Shown here piece by piece: positions 52,602 to 63,344 of a DNA stretch of 64,000 bases. How positions within the stretch are numbered: position 1 is the stretch's first letter; each line of letters begins with the position of its first letter. This stretch comes from Cellulomonas sp. Leaf395. Lineage in GTDB: Bacteria; Actinomycetota; Actinomycetes; Actinomycetales; Cellulomonadaceae. The DNA lies in NCBI RefSeq assembly GCF_001424125.1, contig NZ_LMQI01000004.1, positions 572,202-636,201 on the forward strand, read 5' to 3'. The notes below the pieces were generated by a model that saw only the letters and a list, made by a program, of their open reading frames with translations, was not told the origin of the DNA and made no database searches. The position numbers were made by a program, and so were the translations under genes.

Positions 52602-54734
52602 GTGGTCAACTCCCACGCCTCGCCGTTTCCCGATCACGCCCTCGCCGACGTCCGCGACCGCGCCCTGAAGGCGACGTCCGTCCCCATGGCACTGCTGGAC
52701 GCGACGGCGGCGAACCTGCCCGTGATCTGGGTGAACGACGCTTTCGAGCGGGTCACCGGCTACGGCCTGGACGAGGCGCGGCGCCGCCAGACGGCGATCC
52801 TGGGGGAGACCACGCTCCAGGAAGCCGACCGGGTCCGGTTGCAGGAGGGACTGCGTGCCGGGCGGGAGATCGTCCACACGATCGTCCTGCGCCGCGCGGA
52901 CGGCACCCAGCTCGCGTGCCGCGCGAACCTCTCGCCGGTCCGCGCCGGCGGTGACGGGCCCCTGACCCACTGGGTCGCCGCGCTCCAGGACCTGACCGAG
53001 CAGCTGTCGCACGACGCCGAGCAGGCGGCGATGGTGGAGGCGGAGCGCCGCGAGCGGCGCAGCCTCGGGCTCATCGCGCAGGTCTCGGACCTCCTGATGG
53101 ACGTCGACGACCCGCGCGCGCTCCGCGAGATCGCCACGATGCTGCGTCGGGCCGTCGTCGGCTGGGCGGCGTTCTACCTCAACGACGGCGGTCTGCGTGT
53201 GGCCGACGGGATCGACGCGGGACGCCCGCCCACCGGGAAGGGCGCGCGGCACGGGGAGGGCCCTGCCGTGCAGGACCGCGGGCCCGACGCCGTCCAGCAG
53301 CTCCTCGACGCCGAGACCGACCGGCCTGTCGAGCTCGCGCTCGGCACGTCCTACGGCCTCGGGACCGCGTCGGCGTGGCTTGCCCAGCACGCGGAAGCCG
53401 AGCTGGGCGCCTATGACGCCGGCCCCACGGACGGCGACCGTCGTTCTGTCCTCGTCTTCCCGCTGCCCGGCCGCCGCCGGGTGCTCGGGGTGCTCGTCGT
53501 GCACGCGCGTGACGGCCGCGGGCTGCACGACCTGGAGCCGTCCGTGCGCACGGTCCTGGACCTGACGGCCCGCCGCGTCGGGCTGGTCATCGACAACGCG
53601 CGCCTCTACGACCGTGAGCACCGCCTGGCCGAGACGCTCCAGCGCGCGATGCTCCCGGAGCAGGCCGAGGTCGACGGCCTCGACGTATGGACCTACTACG
53701 CGCCGAACTCCGAGAACGCCCAGGTGGGCGGCGACTGGTACGACGTGCTCCAGGTCACTCAGGACGTCGTCGGAGTGGTCATCGGGGACGTCGTCGGTCA
53801 CGACGTCGAGGCGGCCGCGTCGATGGGCCAGCTGCGCTCGGTGGTCCGCTCCTACATCTTCGACATCACGACGCCCGGCCCGGTGCTGGAACGGGTCGAC
53901 CAGCTGGTCGCCGGCATGCGGGTGCCGCGCCCGGCGAGCCTGGTCCTGTCCACCCTGACGCGCTCCGACGGCGGGTGGCGGCTGCAGTACTCGCGGGCGG
54001 GTCACCTGCCCGCCCTCCTGGTCCGGTCGGGCCAGGTCACCCTGCTCGATGCGGCCGGCGGGCCGCTGATCGGCTTCGGCGGCGTGCCCCGGGGCACGGG
54101 TGCGCTCGACCTCGAGCCGGGTGACGTCGTCATCTACTACACGGACGGCCTCATCGAGCGACGCGACCGTGGCATGCGCGACGGGCTCCTTGCGCTGTCG
54201 GCGGTGGCCGCGGCCGTCACCGCGCGGGATGCGGCGGGAGTCGGCGAGGAGCTGCTGTCCCGGCTCGCGGACCACCCGGAGGACGACGTCGCCGTCGTGG
54301 TCGTCCGTGTGCCGTCGCCCCTGGACACCTCCGAGCGGACGCGCAGCCCCCGTCGGCGGCGCTGGTCGCTGCCGAGCGAGGCGGCGTCCATCGGGCGTGC
54401 GCGGCACGCGGTGGTGCGGACCTGCCAGGCGTGGGGGATCGAGGACGCGGCGAACGCCGAGCTGGTGGTCTCCGAGCTGGTCGCCAACGCCGTGCTGCAC
54501 GGGTTCGGGCACGTGTCGCTCCAGCTCTACGACACCGGGGACGGACTGCGCATCGAGGTCGAGGACGCCAACCCCGCACCGCCGGTCACCACCGACGGGC
54601 ACCCCGGGCGGGTCGGGGGCTTCGGTATGCAGATCGTCGAGCGGCTCGCGGACTGGGGATGGCGTCAGTCGCGCGGCGGCAAGCTGGTGTGGGCGAAGGT
54701 GCGACCGGGGTCGATGCCCACGGACGGCCAGTAG
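52602..54734 (+). CDS. PAS-GAF-PP2C (SpoIIE)-HATPase signalling protein
   Basis: A 710-residue multidomain regulator. PAS at about 15-135 (ANLPVIWVNDAFERVTGYG), GAF at about 155-340, a PP2C/SpoIIE phosphatase at about 342-570 (VGGDWYDVLQV, VIGDVVGHDVEAA, VIYYTDGLIERRD, DDVAVVVVR) and a C-terminal GHKL ATPase/anti-sigma kinase from about 590 (VVSELVANAVLHG, GGFGMQIVERL). GTG 52602 is 5 bp after GGAGG. Phosphatase and kinase in one chain could both reset and phosphorylate STAS partners; STAS genes lie on either side. The sensed signal is unknown. Confidence 0.9.
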   Translation: MVNSHASPFPDHALADVRDRALKATSVPMALLDATAANLPVIWVNDAFERVTGYGLDEARRRQTAILGETTLQEADRVRLQEGLRAGREIVHTIVLRRADGTQLACRANLSPVRAGGDGPLTHWVAALQDLTEQLSHDAEQAAMVEAERRERRSLGLIAQVSDLLMDVDDPRALREIATMLRRAVVGWAAFYLNDGGLRVADGIDAGRPPTGKGARHGEGPAVQDRGPDAVQQLLDAETDRPVELALGTSYGLGTASAWLAQHAEAELGAYDAGPTDGDRRSVLVFPLPGRRRVLGVLVVHARDGRGLHDLEPSVRTVLDLTARRVGLVIDNARLYDREHRLAETLQRAMLPEQAEVDGLDVWTYYAPNSENAQVGGDWYDVLQVTQDVVGVVIGDVVGHDVEAAASMGQLRSVVRSYIFDITTPGPVLERVDQLVAGMRVPRPASLVLSTLTRSDGGWRLQYSRAGHLPALLVRSGQVTLLDAAGGPLIGFGGVPRGTGALDLEPGDVVIYYTDGLIERRDRGMRDGLLALSAVAAAVTARDAAGVGEELLSRLADHPEDDVAVVVVRVPSPLDTSERTRSPRRRRWSLPSEAASIGRARHAVVRTCQAWGIEDAANAELVVSELVANAVLHGFGHVSLQLYDTGDGLRIEVEDANPAPPVTTDGHPGRVGGFGMQIVERLADWGWRQSRGGKLVWAKVRPGSMPTDGQ

Positions 54735-54743
54735 GCGCCCGCG

Positions 54744-55115
54744 TCAGGCAGGCGCCGAGGCGCCGTCGGGACGGCGGAAGTCGGACTGCTCGACGGTGGA
54801 CTCGCACCGGTGGTCCGCGTCGATGCGGAACAGGTCGAGGGCGCCGCAGATCTCGATGACGAACAGGTCCCGCGGGTTCGCGCCCCGAAGCACGGTCGCG
54901 CCGCCACGCTTGCGCCCGGCATCCGCCAGAGAGATGAGGAACGCCGCACCCGTCGAGTCCATGAAGGTCACGCGGCACATGTCGATGGCCACCAGCTGGC
55001 GGCGCAGACCCACGACCCGCGCGGCGATCTCCGGGAACTGGTCGCGCTCAGCCAGGTCCAGGTCGCCGGCGATGGTCAGCGTCGTCGTCGTCGAAGACGT
55101 CGAGATCTCGATCAT
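54744..55115 (-). CDS. STAS-domain anti-sigma factor antagonist
   Basis: A 123-residue SpoIIAA-type protein beginning MIEISTSSTTTTLTIAGDLDLAE, with the phosphorylation-site segment TFMDSTGAAFLISL (Ser or Thr acceptor). It differs from the STAS protein at 52097 in both length and sequence. Convergent with the PAS-GAF-PP2C-kinase gene (9-bp gap), forming with it and the first STAS gene a partner-switching module with no sigma factor gene in sight. Confidence 0.83.
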   Translation of the reverse strand: MIEISTSSTTTTLTIAGDLDLAERDQFPEIAARVVGLRRQLVAIDMCRVTFMDSTGAAFLISLADAGRKRGGATVLRGANPRDLFVIEICGALDLFRIDADHRCESTVEQSDFRRPDGASAPA

Positions 55116-55224
55116 GGGCACCCTGTCTGGAGGGGGGAGGTGCGCGCCGAACAGCGGTCCAGGTCGGCGGCACGACTGTAGTCGGGCTCTCAGGGCGTCG
55201 CACGCCGTGGGGGACACTGGGCGC

Positions 55225-55653
55225 ATGAGCCACGAGAACCTGCTGGACGGTCCCGCCCCGACGCTGCTGCCCGCCGACGGCCCGGACGGCGACGCCCGCG
55301 CTGCCCTGAGCAGCGGATCCACCCCGCGCGAGGCTGTCGCCGCAGCACCGGCGGCGTCGATCCTGTGGGCGCTGCTGGCGGAGAACGCCCTCGCGGACGA
55401 CGGCGACCCGGTGGCCGCCTACGCCTACGCGCGCACGGGCTACCACCGCGGTCTCGACGCGCTGCGCCGCGCGGGCTGGCACGGCCGCGGCCCGATCCCC
55501 GTGGACCACGAGCCCAACCACGGCTTCCTGCGCGCCCTGCTCGCCCTCGCCGCGGCGGCCGAGGCGATCGGGGAGTCCGAGGAGGCCGAGCGGTGCTCGA
55601 CCTTCCTGGTGGACAGCGGGACCTCTGCCGAAGAGGTCGCAAACCTGCGCTGA
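55225..55653 (+). CDS. DUF3151 family protein
   Basis: A 142-residue acidic/alanine-rich protein of the DUF3151 family, with LWALLAENAL, VAAYAYARTGYHRGLDALRRAGWHG, PVDHEPNHGFLRALLAL and DSGTSAEEVANL. Function unknown; it is nearly always located near fba and purA in Actinobacteria, as here. No signal peptide or membrane helix. Confidence 0.85.
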   Translation: MSHENLLDGPAPTLLPADGPDGDARAALSSGSTPREAVAAAPAASILWALLAENALADDGDPVAAYAYARTGYHRGLDALRRAGWHGRGPIPVDHEPNHGFLRALLALAAAAEAIGESEEAERCSTFLVDSGTSAEEVANLR

Positions 55654-55668
55654 CATGAGCTGACCTGA

Positions 55669-57634
<1,966 letters not shown>

Positions 57635-57653
57635 GCGGCCAGTATGGCGACGA

Positions 57654-58919
57654 TCAGACGGCCGCGGGGACCCTCTCGACAACGGGCAGCTCGAGCTCCG
57701 TGACCATGCGCTGGCGGACGACCGCGACGGGATACGCGATGGCCACGAGGCACAGCGCCGTCGCGCCGACGAACACGGCAGGTAGACCCCACTGCTCCGC
57801 GACGAGCCCGCCGAGCAGAGCCCCGACCGGCATGAGCCCGTAGGCCAGCGTCCGTCCGGCGCCGCCCACCCGGCCGAGCATCCCCGGGGCCACCATGCGC
57901 TGACGCATCGACTGGGAGATGACGTTCCCGTTGGTGTTGGTGAATCCGAGCAGGAACACCGCGGCCGCGATGGCCGGCACCGTGGGCACCAGGACGGGGA
58001 CCAGGAGGAGCAGCGAGTTCAGGATCCAGCAGCCCAGCAGCAGCCGGACCTCGGGGATGCGGCGGCTCAGCGGCTCGGCCGCGAGCGAGCCGAGCACCGC
58101 GCCGACGGCCAGCCCCGCGACCACCAGGGGGTAGTGCGCGGGTTCGAGGCCGACGCGGGACCCGGGTCCCACCATCCAGAGCACGAACACCGCGAAGTAG
58201 CCGGTGTTCGCCATGTTCAGCACGCTCCCGGCCACGAGCAGAGGCCGGAGCACGGGGTGCCGGACGAGGAAGGCGACGCCCTCGCGGACCTCGGTGGTGG
58301 CCGAACGCTTCTGGGTCGCGGCGTGCTTGTACGTCCCGGGGATCCGGGTGGCGACGATCAGCAGCGCGAGCACGCCGAGGCCCGCCGGGACGCCGAACAC
58401 CCAGCCGGCGCCGAGCGCGAGCATGGCGCCGGCGACAGGTCCGCCGACGAACGCGGCCATGACCTGCTGCGCGGCGAGCGTCCGCCCGTTCGCCGCCTCG
58501 AGGCGGGAGCGCGGCACGAGGTCCGGGACCAGCGCCGATCCGGCGAGGTCGACGAACACGTCGGTCACCCCGTAGAGCAGCACCACCACGGTCAGCGCGG
58601 GCATGGTCATCTGCCCGGAGACGACCAACCAGACGGCGACCCCGAGCAGGACCGCGCGGGCGGCGAGGCCGACCACCTGGGTGTGCTTGCGGTCGCGCCG
58701 GTCGACGACCACCCCGGCGGCGAGGCCGCACACCAGCCAGGGGAGCCACGCCGCGGCGGTGAGCAGCGCGATCTGGCCGGGGGAGCGCGTGAGCGTCAGG
58801 GCGTACAGCGGGACGCCGGTCTGCACGATGCCGTCGCCGAGGTTGGCCATCCCCGTCGCCGTCAGGTGCGCGGTGAACCGGCGGCCGAGGGGTTCGCGCG
58901 TGGCGGCAGGCTCGCTCAT
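57654..58919 (-). CDS. MFS transporter (drug/H+ antiporter type)
   Basis: A 421-residue major facilitator with twelve predicted helices. Starts FTAHLTATGMANLGDGIVQTGVPLYAL; the loop 2-3 motif is LAAGVVVDRRDRKHTQVVG, and NGRTLAAQQVMAAFVGGPVAGAML is in helix 5. Such MFS proteins export drugs or metabolites. Divergent from the ArsR-type regulator with 66 bp between starts that contain three TCTGCAAA repeats, so it is probably repressed by that regulator. Confidence 0.85.
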   Translation of the reverse strand: MSEPAATREPLGRRFTAHLTATGMANLGDGIVQTGVPLYALTLTRSPGQIALLTAAAWLPWLVCGLAAGVVVDRRDRKHTQVVGLAARAVLLGVAVWLVVSGQMTMPALTVVVLLYGVTDVFVDLAGSALVPDLVPRSRLEAANGRTLAAQQVMAAFVGGPVAGAMLALGAGWVFGVPAGLGVLALLIVATRIPGTYKHAATQKRSATTEVREGVAFLVRHPVLRPLLVAGSVLNMANTGYFAVFVLWMVGPGSRVGLEPAHYPLVVAGLAVGAVLGSLAAEPLSRRIPEVRLLLGCWILNSLLLLVPVLVPTVPAIAAAVFLLGFTNTNGNVISQSMRQRMVAPGMLGRVGGAGRTLAYGLMPVGALLGGLVAEQWGLPAVFVGATALCLVAIAYPVAVVRQRMVTELELPVVERVPAAV

Positions 58920-58950
58920 GGTGGACTCCCGATACGATCGAAGAGAAAAT

Positions 58951-58986
58951 TCTGCAAAGACAACTCTGCAAAGGTATCTCTGCAAA
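58951..58986. promoter_or_regulatory. Three 14-bp-spaced TCTGCAAA repeats (ArsR-type operator)
   Basis: TCTGCAAA starts at 58951, 58965 and 58979, an exact 14-bp period, in the MFS-ArsR divergent gap. The last copy runs into the ArsR ATG (58986), leaving no room for a ribosome site and suggesting a leaderless or occluded start. Confidence 0.75.
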
Positions 58987-59582
58987 TGACCGATAACAAC
59001 CCCCTGCCGTTCCGGGCCCGCGCCATCGGGCCGGAGGAGCTGAAGGCCTTGGCGCATCCCCTGCGGATGGCGATGTACGACTACCTGTCCGAGCACGGGT
59101 CGGCCACGGCCAGCCAGCTCGGCCGGCACCTGGGGGAGAGCAGCGGGCAGACGAGCTACCACCTGCGTCAGCTGGAGAAGCACGGGTTCGTCGAGGACGA
59201 CCCCGCACACGAGCGGGGCCGGGACCGGTGGTGGCGCGCGGTCGGGTACAGCCTCGACGGCCGGGACATGCTGCGGGACCCGCGGACGGCCGACGCCGCC
59301 AAGGCGCTGCTCCAGGGGGTCGTCGCCGAGCGCGCCCAGGTGCTCCAGCGGTGGCTGTCCACGGGGGACACGCCGGAGTGGGAGGCCGCGTCGCTCAACG
59401 ACCGGACGACGGCGGACCTGACCCTCGAGGAGATGCAGCACGTCGTGCTCGCGGTGCAGGAGATCGTCGACGACGCCGTCAAGCAGGCCAAGGCGCGCAA
59501 GGCCGCCGGACAGACGGAGGGGCGGCGGCGCGTGCGCATCTACGTCGACGCGCTCCCCCTGCCGATCGACGAGGCCGTCTGA
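58986..59582 (+). CDS. ArsR/winged-helix transcriptional regulator
   Basis: A 198-residue regulator with an N-terminal winged helix of the HTH_20/ArsR type: LKALAHPLRMAMYDYLSEHGSATASQLGRHL, then SGQTSYHLRQLEKHGFVED, where the recognition helix is centred on QTSYHLRQLEKHG. The C-terminal 110 residues form a helical effector domain with many charged residues. No Cys metal site is seen, so metal sensing is unlikely; a drug or metabolite is more probable. Divergent from the MFS gene, with 14-bp repeats as its likely sites. ATG at 58986 without an upstream ribosome site. Confidence 0.85.
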   Translation: MTDNNPLPFRARAIGPEELKALAHPLRMAMYDYLSEHGSATASQLGRHLGESSGQTSYHLRQLEKHGFVEDDPAHERGRDRWWRAVGYSLDGRDMLRDPRTADAAKALLQGVVAERAQVLQRWLSTGDTPEWEAASLNDRTTADLTLEEMQHVVLAVQEIVDDAVKQAKARKAAGQTEGRRRVRIYVDALPLPIDEAV

Positions 59583-59687
59583 GTTGTGCAGATCGCAAGA
59601 ATCGCGGATGTTTCACGTGTGAGGTGATGGAATCCGACGGCCGGGAGGTCCACGGTGGAAGGACGTGATTCTTTCCCGGAGGTTGTC

Positions 59688-61568
59688 ATGACGCTCGTCG
59701 AGCACCACCCGTCCTTCGACCTGGCCCCGGTCGCTGTCCCCGCAGCTCCGGGCGCCCAGCGGCACGCGGCGCTGCTGGCATGGGTCGGTGCGGTCGCGGC
59801 GCTCACCGAGCCCGACGAGGTCGTCTGGGTCGACGGCTCCCCGGAGCAGGCGTCGGCGCTGGTCGAGGGCATGGTCGATGCCGGGACGCTCATCCGGCTC
59901 GACGACGAGCTGCGGCCGAACAGCTACCTGGCGCGCTCTGACCCGTCCGACGTCGCCCGGGTCGAGGACCGCACGTTCATCTGCTCGGTCGACCCCGACG
60001 ACGCCGGGCCGACCAACCACTGGCGCGAGCCGCACGTCATGCGCGCCGAGCTGGCGGGGGTGTTCGCCGGGTCGATGCGCGGCCGGACCATGTACGTCGT
60101 CCCGTTCTCGATGGGCCCCCTGGGCGGACCGATCTCGCAGCTGGGCGTGCAGGTCACCGACTCGCCGTACGTCGTCGTGAGCATGCGGGTGATGACGAGG
60201 GTCGGTACCGCCGCGCTGGACCTCCTAGGGACCGACGGCGACTTCGTCCCCGCGGTTCACTCGGTGGGTGCACCCCTCGAGCCCGGCCAGCGCGACGTCC
60301 CCTGGCCGTGCAGCTCCACGAAGTACATCTCGCACTTCCCCGAGACGCGGGAGATCTGGTCGTACGGCTCGGGCTACGGCGGCAACGCGCTGCTGGGCAA
60401 GAAGTGCTTCGCGCTGCGGATCGCGTCGGTCATGGCGCGCGACGAGGGCTGGCTCGCCGAGCACATGCTGGTGCTGCGCGTGACCTCGCCGACCGGGCGG
60501 GTGTCGCACGTCGCCGCCGCGTTCCCGTCCGCGTGCGGGAAGACCAACCTCGCGATGCTCCGGCCGACCATCCCGGGCTGGCGGGTCGAGACGATCGGCG
60601 ACGACATCGCGTGGCTACGTCCTGGCGGGCCGGGCACCGACGGGCGGCTGCGGGCGATCAACCCGGAGGCCGGCTTCTTCGGGGTCGCGCCGGGCACTGG
60701 AGAGGCTACGAACCCGGCCGCCGTCGCGACCCTGTCGCACGACGTCATCTTCACCAACGTCGCGCTGACGGACGACGGCGACGTGTGGTGGGAGGGCCTG
60801 ACGGACACCCCGCCGGACCACCTCACGGACTGGCAGGGGCGGGACTGGACGCCGGAGTCGCCGGAACCGGCCGCCCACCCGAACAGCCGGTTCACCGTCG
60901 CCGCGGACCAGTGCCCGACCATCGCCGACTCGTGGGACTCGCCCGAGGGCGTGCCGATCGACGCCATCTGGTTCGGCGGTCGGCGGGCCACCAACGTCCC
61001 CCTGGTCGCGCAGGCGCGGGACTGGTCGCACGGCGTGTTCCTGGGCGCGACGATCGCGTCCGAGCAGACCGCCGCCGCCGAGGGGCCCGTCGGAACCCTG
61101 CGTCGCGACCCCTTCGCCATGCTCCCGTTCTGCGGCTACAACATGGCCGACCACTGGGGCCACTGGCTCCGGCTCGGCGCGCAGCTGTCCGCCCGCGGCA
61201 TCCCGCTGCCCGCGGTCTTCGGCGTCAACTGGTTCCGCAAGGGCGCCGATGGGTCCTACCTCTGGCCCGGCTTCGGGGAGAACGCGCGGGTGCTGGCCTG
61301 GGCGCTCCAGCGGCTCGACGGGTCGGTGGAGGGGACCGACTCGCCGATCGGCGTTCTCCCCGCCGAGGGCGAGCTGGACCTGAGCGGGCTGGACCTCGCG
61401 CCGGGCACGCTGGAGCAGCTGCTCGCGGTCGACCCCGCCGCGTGGCTCGCGGAGTGTGACCTGACCGAGGAGTTCTTCGCGCAGTTCGGTGACCGGCTGC
61501 CGGTGGCGATGGTCGACGAGCTGGACGCACTGCGAGCACGTCTGCGGGCGGCCGAACCCTCCCGGTAG
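59688..61568 (+). CDS. pckG: Phosphoenolpyruvate carboxykinase (GTP)
   Basis: A 626-residue GTP-dependent PEPCK making PEP from oxaloacetate. The P-loop is [12 protein letters not shown], the hyper-reactive Cys in that loop is conserved, and [25 protein letters not shown] and FGVNWFRKG are family blocks. ATG 59688 follows GGAGG by 5 bp; an upstream GTG at 59655 would add 11 residues without similarity. A CACGTG palindrome (59614-59619) lies in the leader. It supports gluconeogenesis from acids, fitting the sugar-acid pathways in the window. Confidence 0.94.
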   Translation: MTLVEHHPSFDLAPVAVPAAPGAQRHAALLAWVGAVAALTEPDEVVWVDGSPEQASALVEGMVDAGTLIRLDDELRPNSYLARSDPSDVARVEDRTFICSVDPDDAGPTNHWREPHVMRAELAGVFAGSMRGRTMYVVPFSMGPLGGPISQLGVQVTDSPYVVVSMRVMTRVGTAALDLLGTDGDFVPAVHSVGAPLEPGQRDVPWPCSSTKYISHFPETREIWSYGSGYGGNALLGKKCFALRIASVMARDEGWLAEHMLVLRVTSPTGRVSHVAAAFPSACGKTNLAMLRPTIPGWRVETIGDDIAWLRPGGPGTDGRLRAINPEAGFFGVAPGTGEATNPAAVATLSHDVIFTNVALTDDGDVWWEGLTDTPPDHLTDWQGRDWTPESPEPAAHPNSRFTVAADQCPTIADSWDSPEGVPIDAIWFGGRRATNVPLVAQARDWSHGVFLGATIASEQTAAAEGPVGTLRRDPFAMLPFCGYNMADHWGHWLRLGAQLSARGIPLPAVFGVNWFRKGADGSYLWPGFGENARVLAWALQRLDGSVEGTDSPIGVLPAEGELDLSGLDLAPGTLEQLLAVDPAAWLAECDLTEEFFAQFGDRLPVAMVDELDALRARLRAAEPSR

Positions 61569-61579
61569 GCTCCCGGCCC

Positions 61580-62884
61580 GTGAAGATCCTCGTCGTCGGC
61601 ACCGGTGCCCGTGAGCACGCGCTGGTGCGCGCGCTGTCCCTCGACCCGGCGGTCACCGCGCTGCACGCCGCCCCGGGCAACCCCGGCATCGGGGCTCTCG
61701 CCACGCTGCACGCCGTCGACCAGCTGGACGGGTCCGCCGTCGCGACGCTGGCCACCAGGCTCGAGGCGGACCTCGTCGTCGTCGGGCCCGAGGCTCCGCT
61801 GGTCGCGGGCGTCGCGGACGCCGTGCGTGCCGTCGGGATCCCCGTCTTCGGTCCGTCCGCGGCAGGCGCGCGGCTCGAGGGCTCCAAGGCGTTCGCCAAG
61901 GAGGTCATGGCCGCCGCGGGCGTGCCCACGGCCGAGCCGCGGGTGGCGACGACGATCGAGGAGGCCGCCGCTGGTCTCGACGCGTTCGGCGCCCCCTACG
62001 TGGTCAAGGACGACGGGCTCGCCGCGGGCAAGGGTGTCGTGGTGACCCACGACCGCGCCGAGGCGCTGGCCCACGCGCAGGCGTGCCTGGCCAAGCCCGA
62101 CGGCCGCATCGTCATCGAGGACTACCTCGACGGCCCCGAGATCTCGCTGTTCGTCCTGTCCGACGGCGTCGACGTCGTCCCGCTGGTCCCCGCGCAGGAC
62201 TTCAAGCGCGCGCACGACGGCGACGAGGGCCCCAACACCGGCGGGATGGGCGCGTACTCGCCCCTGCCGTGGGCGCCCGCGGACCTGGTGGATGAGGTGG
62301 TCGAACGCGTCGCGCGGCCCACGATCGCCGAGATGGCGCGCCGCGGCACCCCGTTCTCCGGCGTCCTCTACGTCGGGCTCGCGCTCACGTCGTCCGGGCT
62401 GAAGGTCGTCGAGTTCAACGCCCGGTTCGGGGACCCCGAGACGCAGGTCGTGCTGGCCCGGCTCGAGACGCCGCTGGCCGCCGTGCTGCTCGCCTCCGCG
62501 ACGGGGACGCTCGGTACCCTGCCCCGGCTGCGGTGGCGCGACGACGCGGCGGTGACGGTCGTCATCGCCTCGGGCGGGTACCCCGGCGCCGTCCGCTCCG
62601 GCGACCCGATCACCGGGACGGAGGACGCCGAGGCGCTCCCCGGCGTGCACGTCCTGCACGCCGGCACGGCCCTCCAGCTCAACGCAGCGGGTGACGACGA
62701 CGACGCGATCGACGGCGCGCACCTCGTCTCCGCGGGCGGCCGCGTGCTGTCCGTCGTCGGCGTCGGCCCCGACCTCGCCGCCGCCCGTGCCGCCGCCTAC
62801 GCGGGCGTCCAGGAGATCGACCTGCCGTTCTCGCACCACCGCTCGGACATCGCCGCGGCGGTGGCGGACGTCCCGCTGGTCTGA
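61580..62884 (+). CDS. purD: Phosphoribosylamine-glycine ligase (GARS)
   Basis: A 434-residue ATP-grasp ligase, second step of purine synthesis. [15 protein letters not shown] at the start, [16 protein letters not shown] in the ATP lid, [26 protein letters not shown] and [15 protein letters not shown] with the metal-binding Glu/Asn. GTG at 61580, 12 bp after pckG. The C-terminal residues after about 425 are short compared with some homologues but within normal range. Confidence 0.94.
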   Translation: MKILVVGTGAREHALVRALSLDPAVTALHAAPGNPGIGALATLHAVDQLDGSAVATLATRLEADLVVVGPEAPLVAGVADAVRAVGIPVFGPSAAGARLEGSKAFAKEVMAAAGVPTAEPRVATTIEEAAAGLDAFGAPYVVKDDGLAAGKGVVVTHDRAEALAHAQACLAKPDGRIVIEDYLDGPEISLFVLSDGVDVVPLVPAQDFKRAHDGDEGPNTGGMGAYSPLPWAPADLVDEVVERVARPTIAEMARRGTPFSGVLYVGLALTSSGLKVVEFNARFGDPETQVVLARLETPLAAVLLASATGTLGTLPRLRWRDDAAVTVVIASGGYPGAVRSGDPITGTEDAEALPGVHVLHAGTALQLNAAGDDDDAIDGAHLVSAGGRVLSVVGVGPDLAAARAAAYAGVQEIDLPFSHHRSDIAAAVADVPLV

Positions 62885-62908
62885 GGCGTTGTGCGGCATC
62901 ATCGCCGC

Positions 62909-63316
62909 ATGAGCACCACCACGTTCGTGTACGGCGACGGCGCCTGGGGCGGGGACGCCGCTGCGACCCCGAGCCTGACCATCGAGGTCCAGGACGGCGA
63001 CATCGCCACCGTCGACTACCGGCCCGCCCCCGACGGGCTCGGCCGGTTCTACCTGGGCTTCCAGCCACGGGACTTCTTCGACGACCCCGCCGAGAGCGAC
63101 CCGGTCGACCTGGCCGCCGAGGCGGAGGCCTTCGCCGAGTGGGCGTTGCTGGTCGGGGCGGTGGACGTCGAGGCCAAGCACGTGCGGCGGCTGCTCGCCG
63201 AGGACCACGTGGACGAGCCGGCGGACACGTTCGTCGAGGAGACGGTGGAGCGGCTGGTCCGGCTGGTGGGGCTACCCATCCCGGAGGGTCTCGAGGGCGG
63301 GAACGACCTCGTCTGA
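62909..63316 (+). CDS. Hypothetical acidic protein between purD and purC
   Basis: A 135-residue acidic protein, rich in Asp and Glu, with no cysteine and no recognised domain. The phrase VDYRPAPDGLGRFYLGFQPRDFF is the most distinctive. It sits 25 bp after purD and 28 bp before purC and probably shares their transcript. ATG 62909; a GTG at 62891 would add six residues. It shows coding character (strong GC at third positions), but its role is unknown. Confidence 0.65.
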   Translation: MSTTTFVYGDGAWGGDAAATPSLTIEVQDGDIATVDYRPAPDGLGRFYLGFQPRDFFDDPAESDPVDLAAEAEAFAEWALLVGAVDVEAKHVRRLLAEDHVDEPADTFVEETVERLVRLVGLPIPEGLEGGNDLV

Positions 63317-63344
63317 GGCCGTCCGGACCTGCACACTAGGGGCC

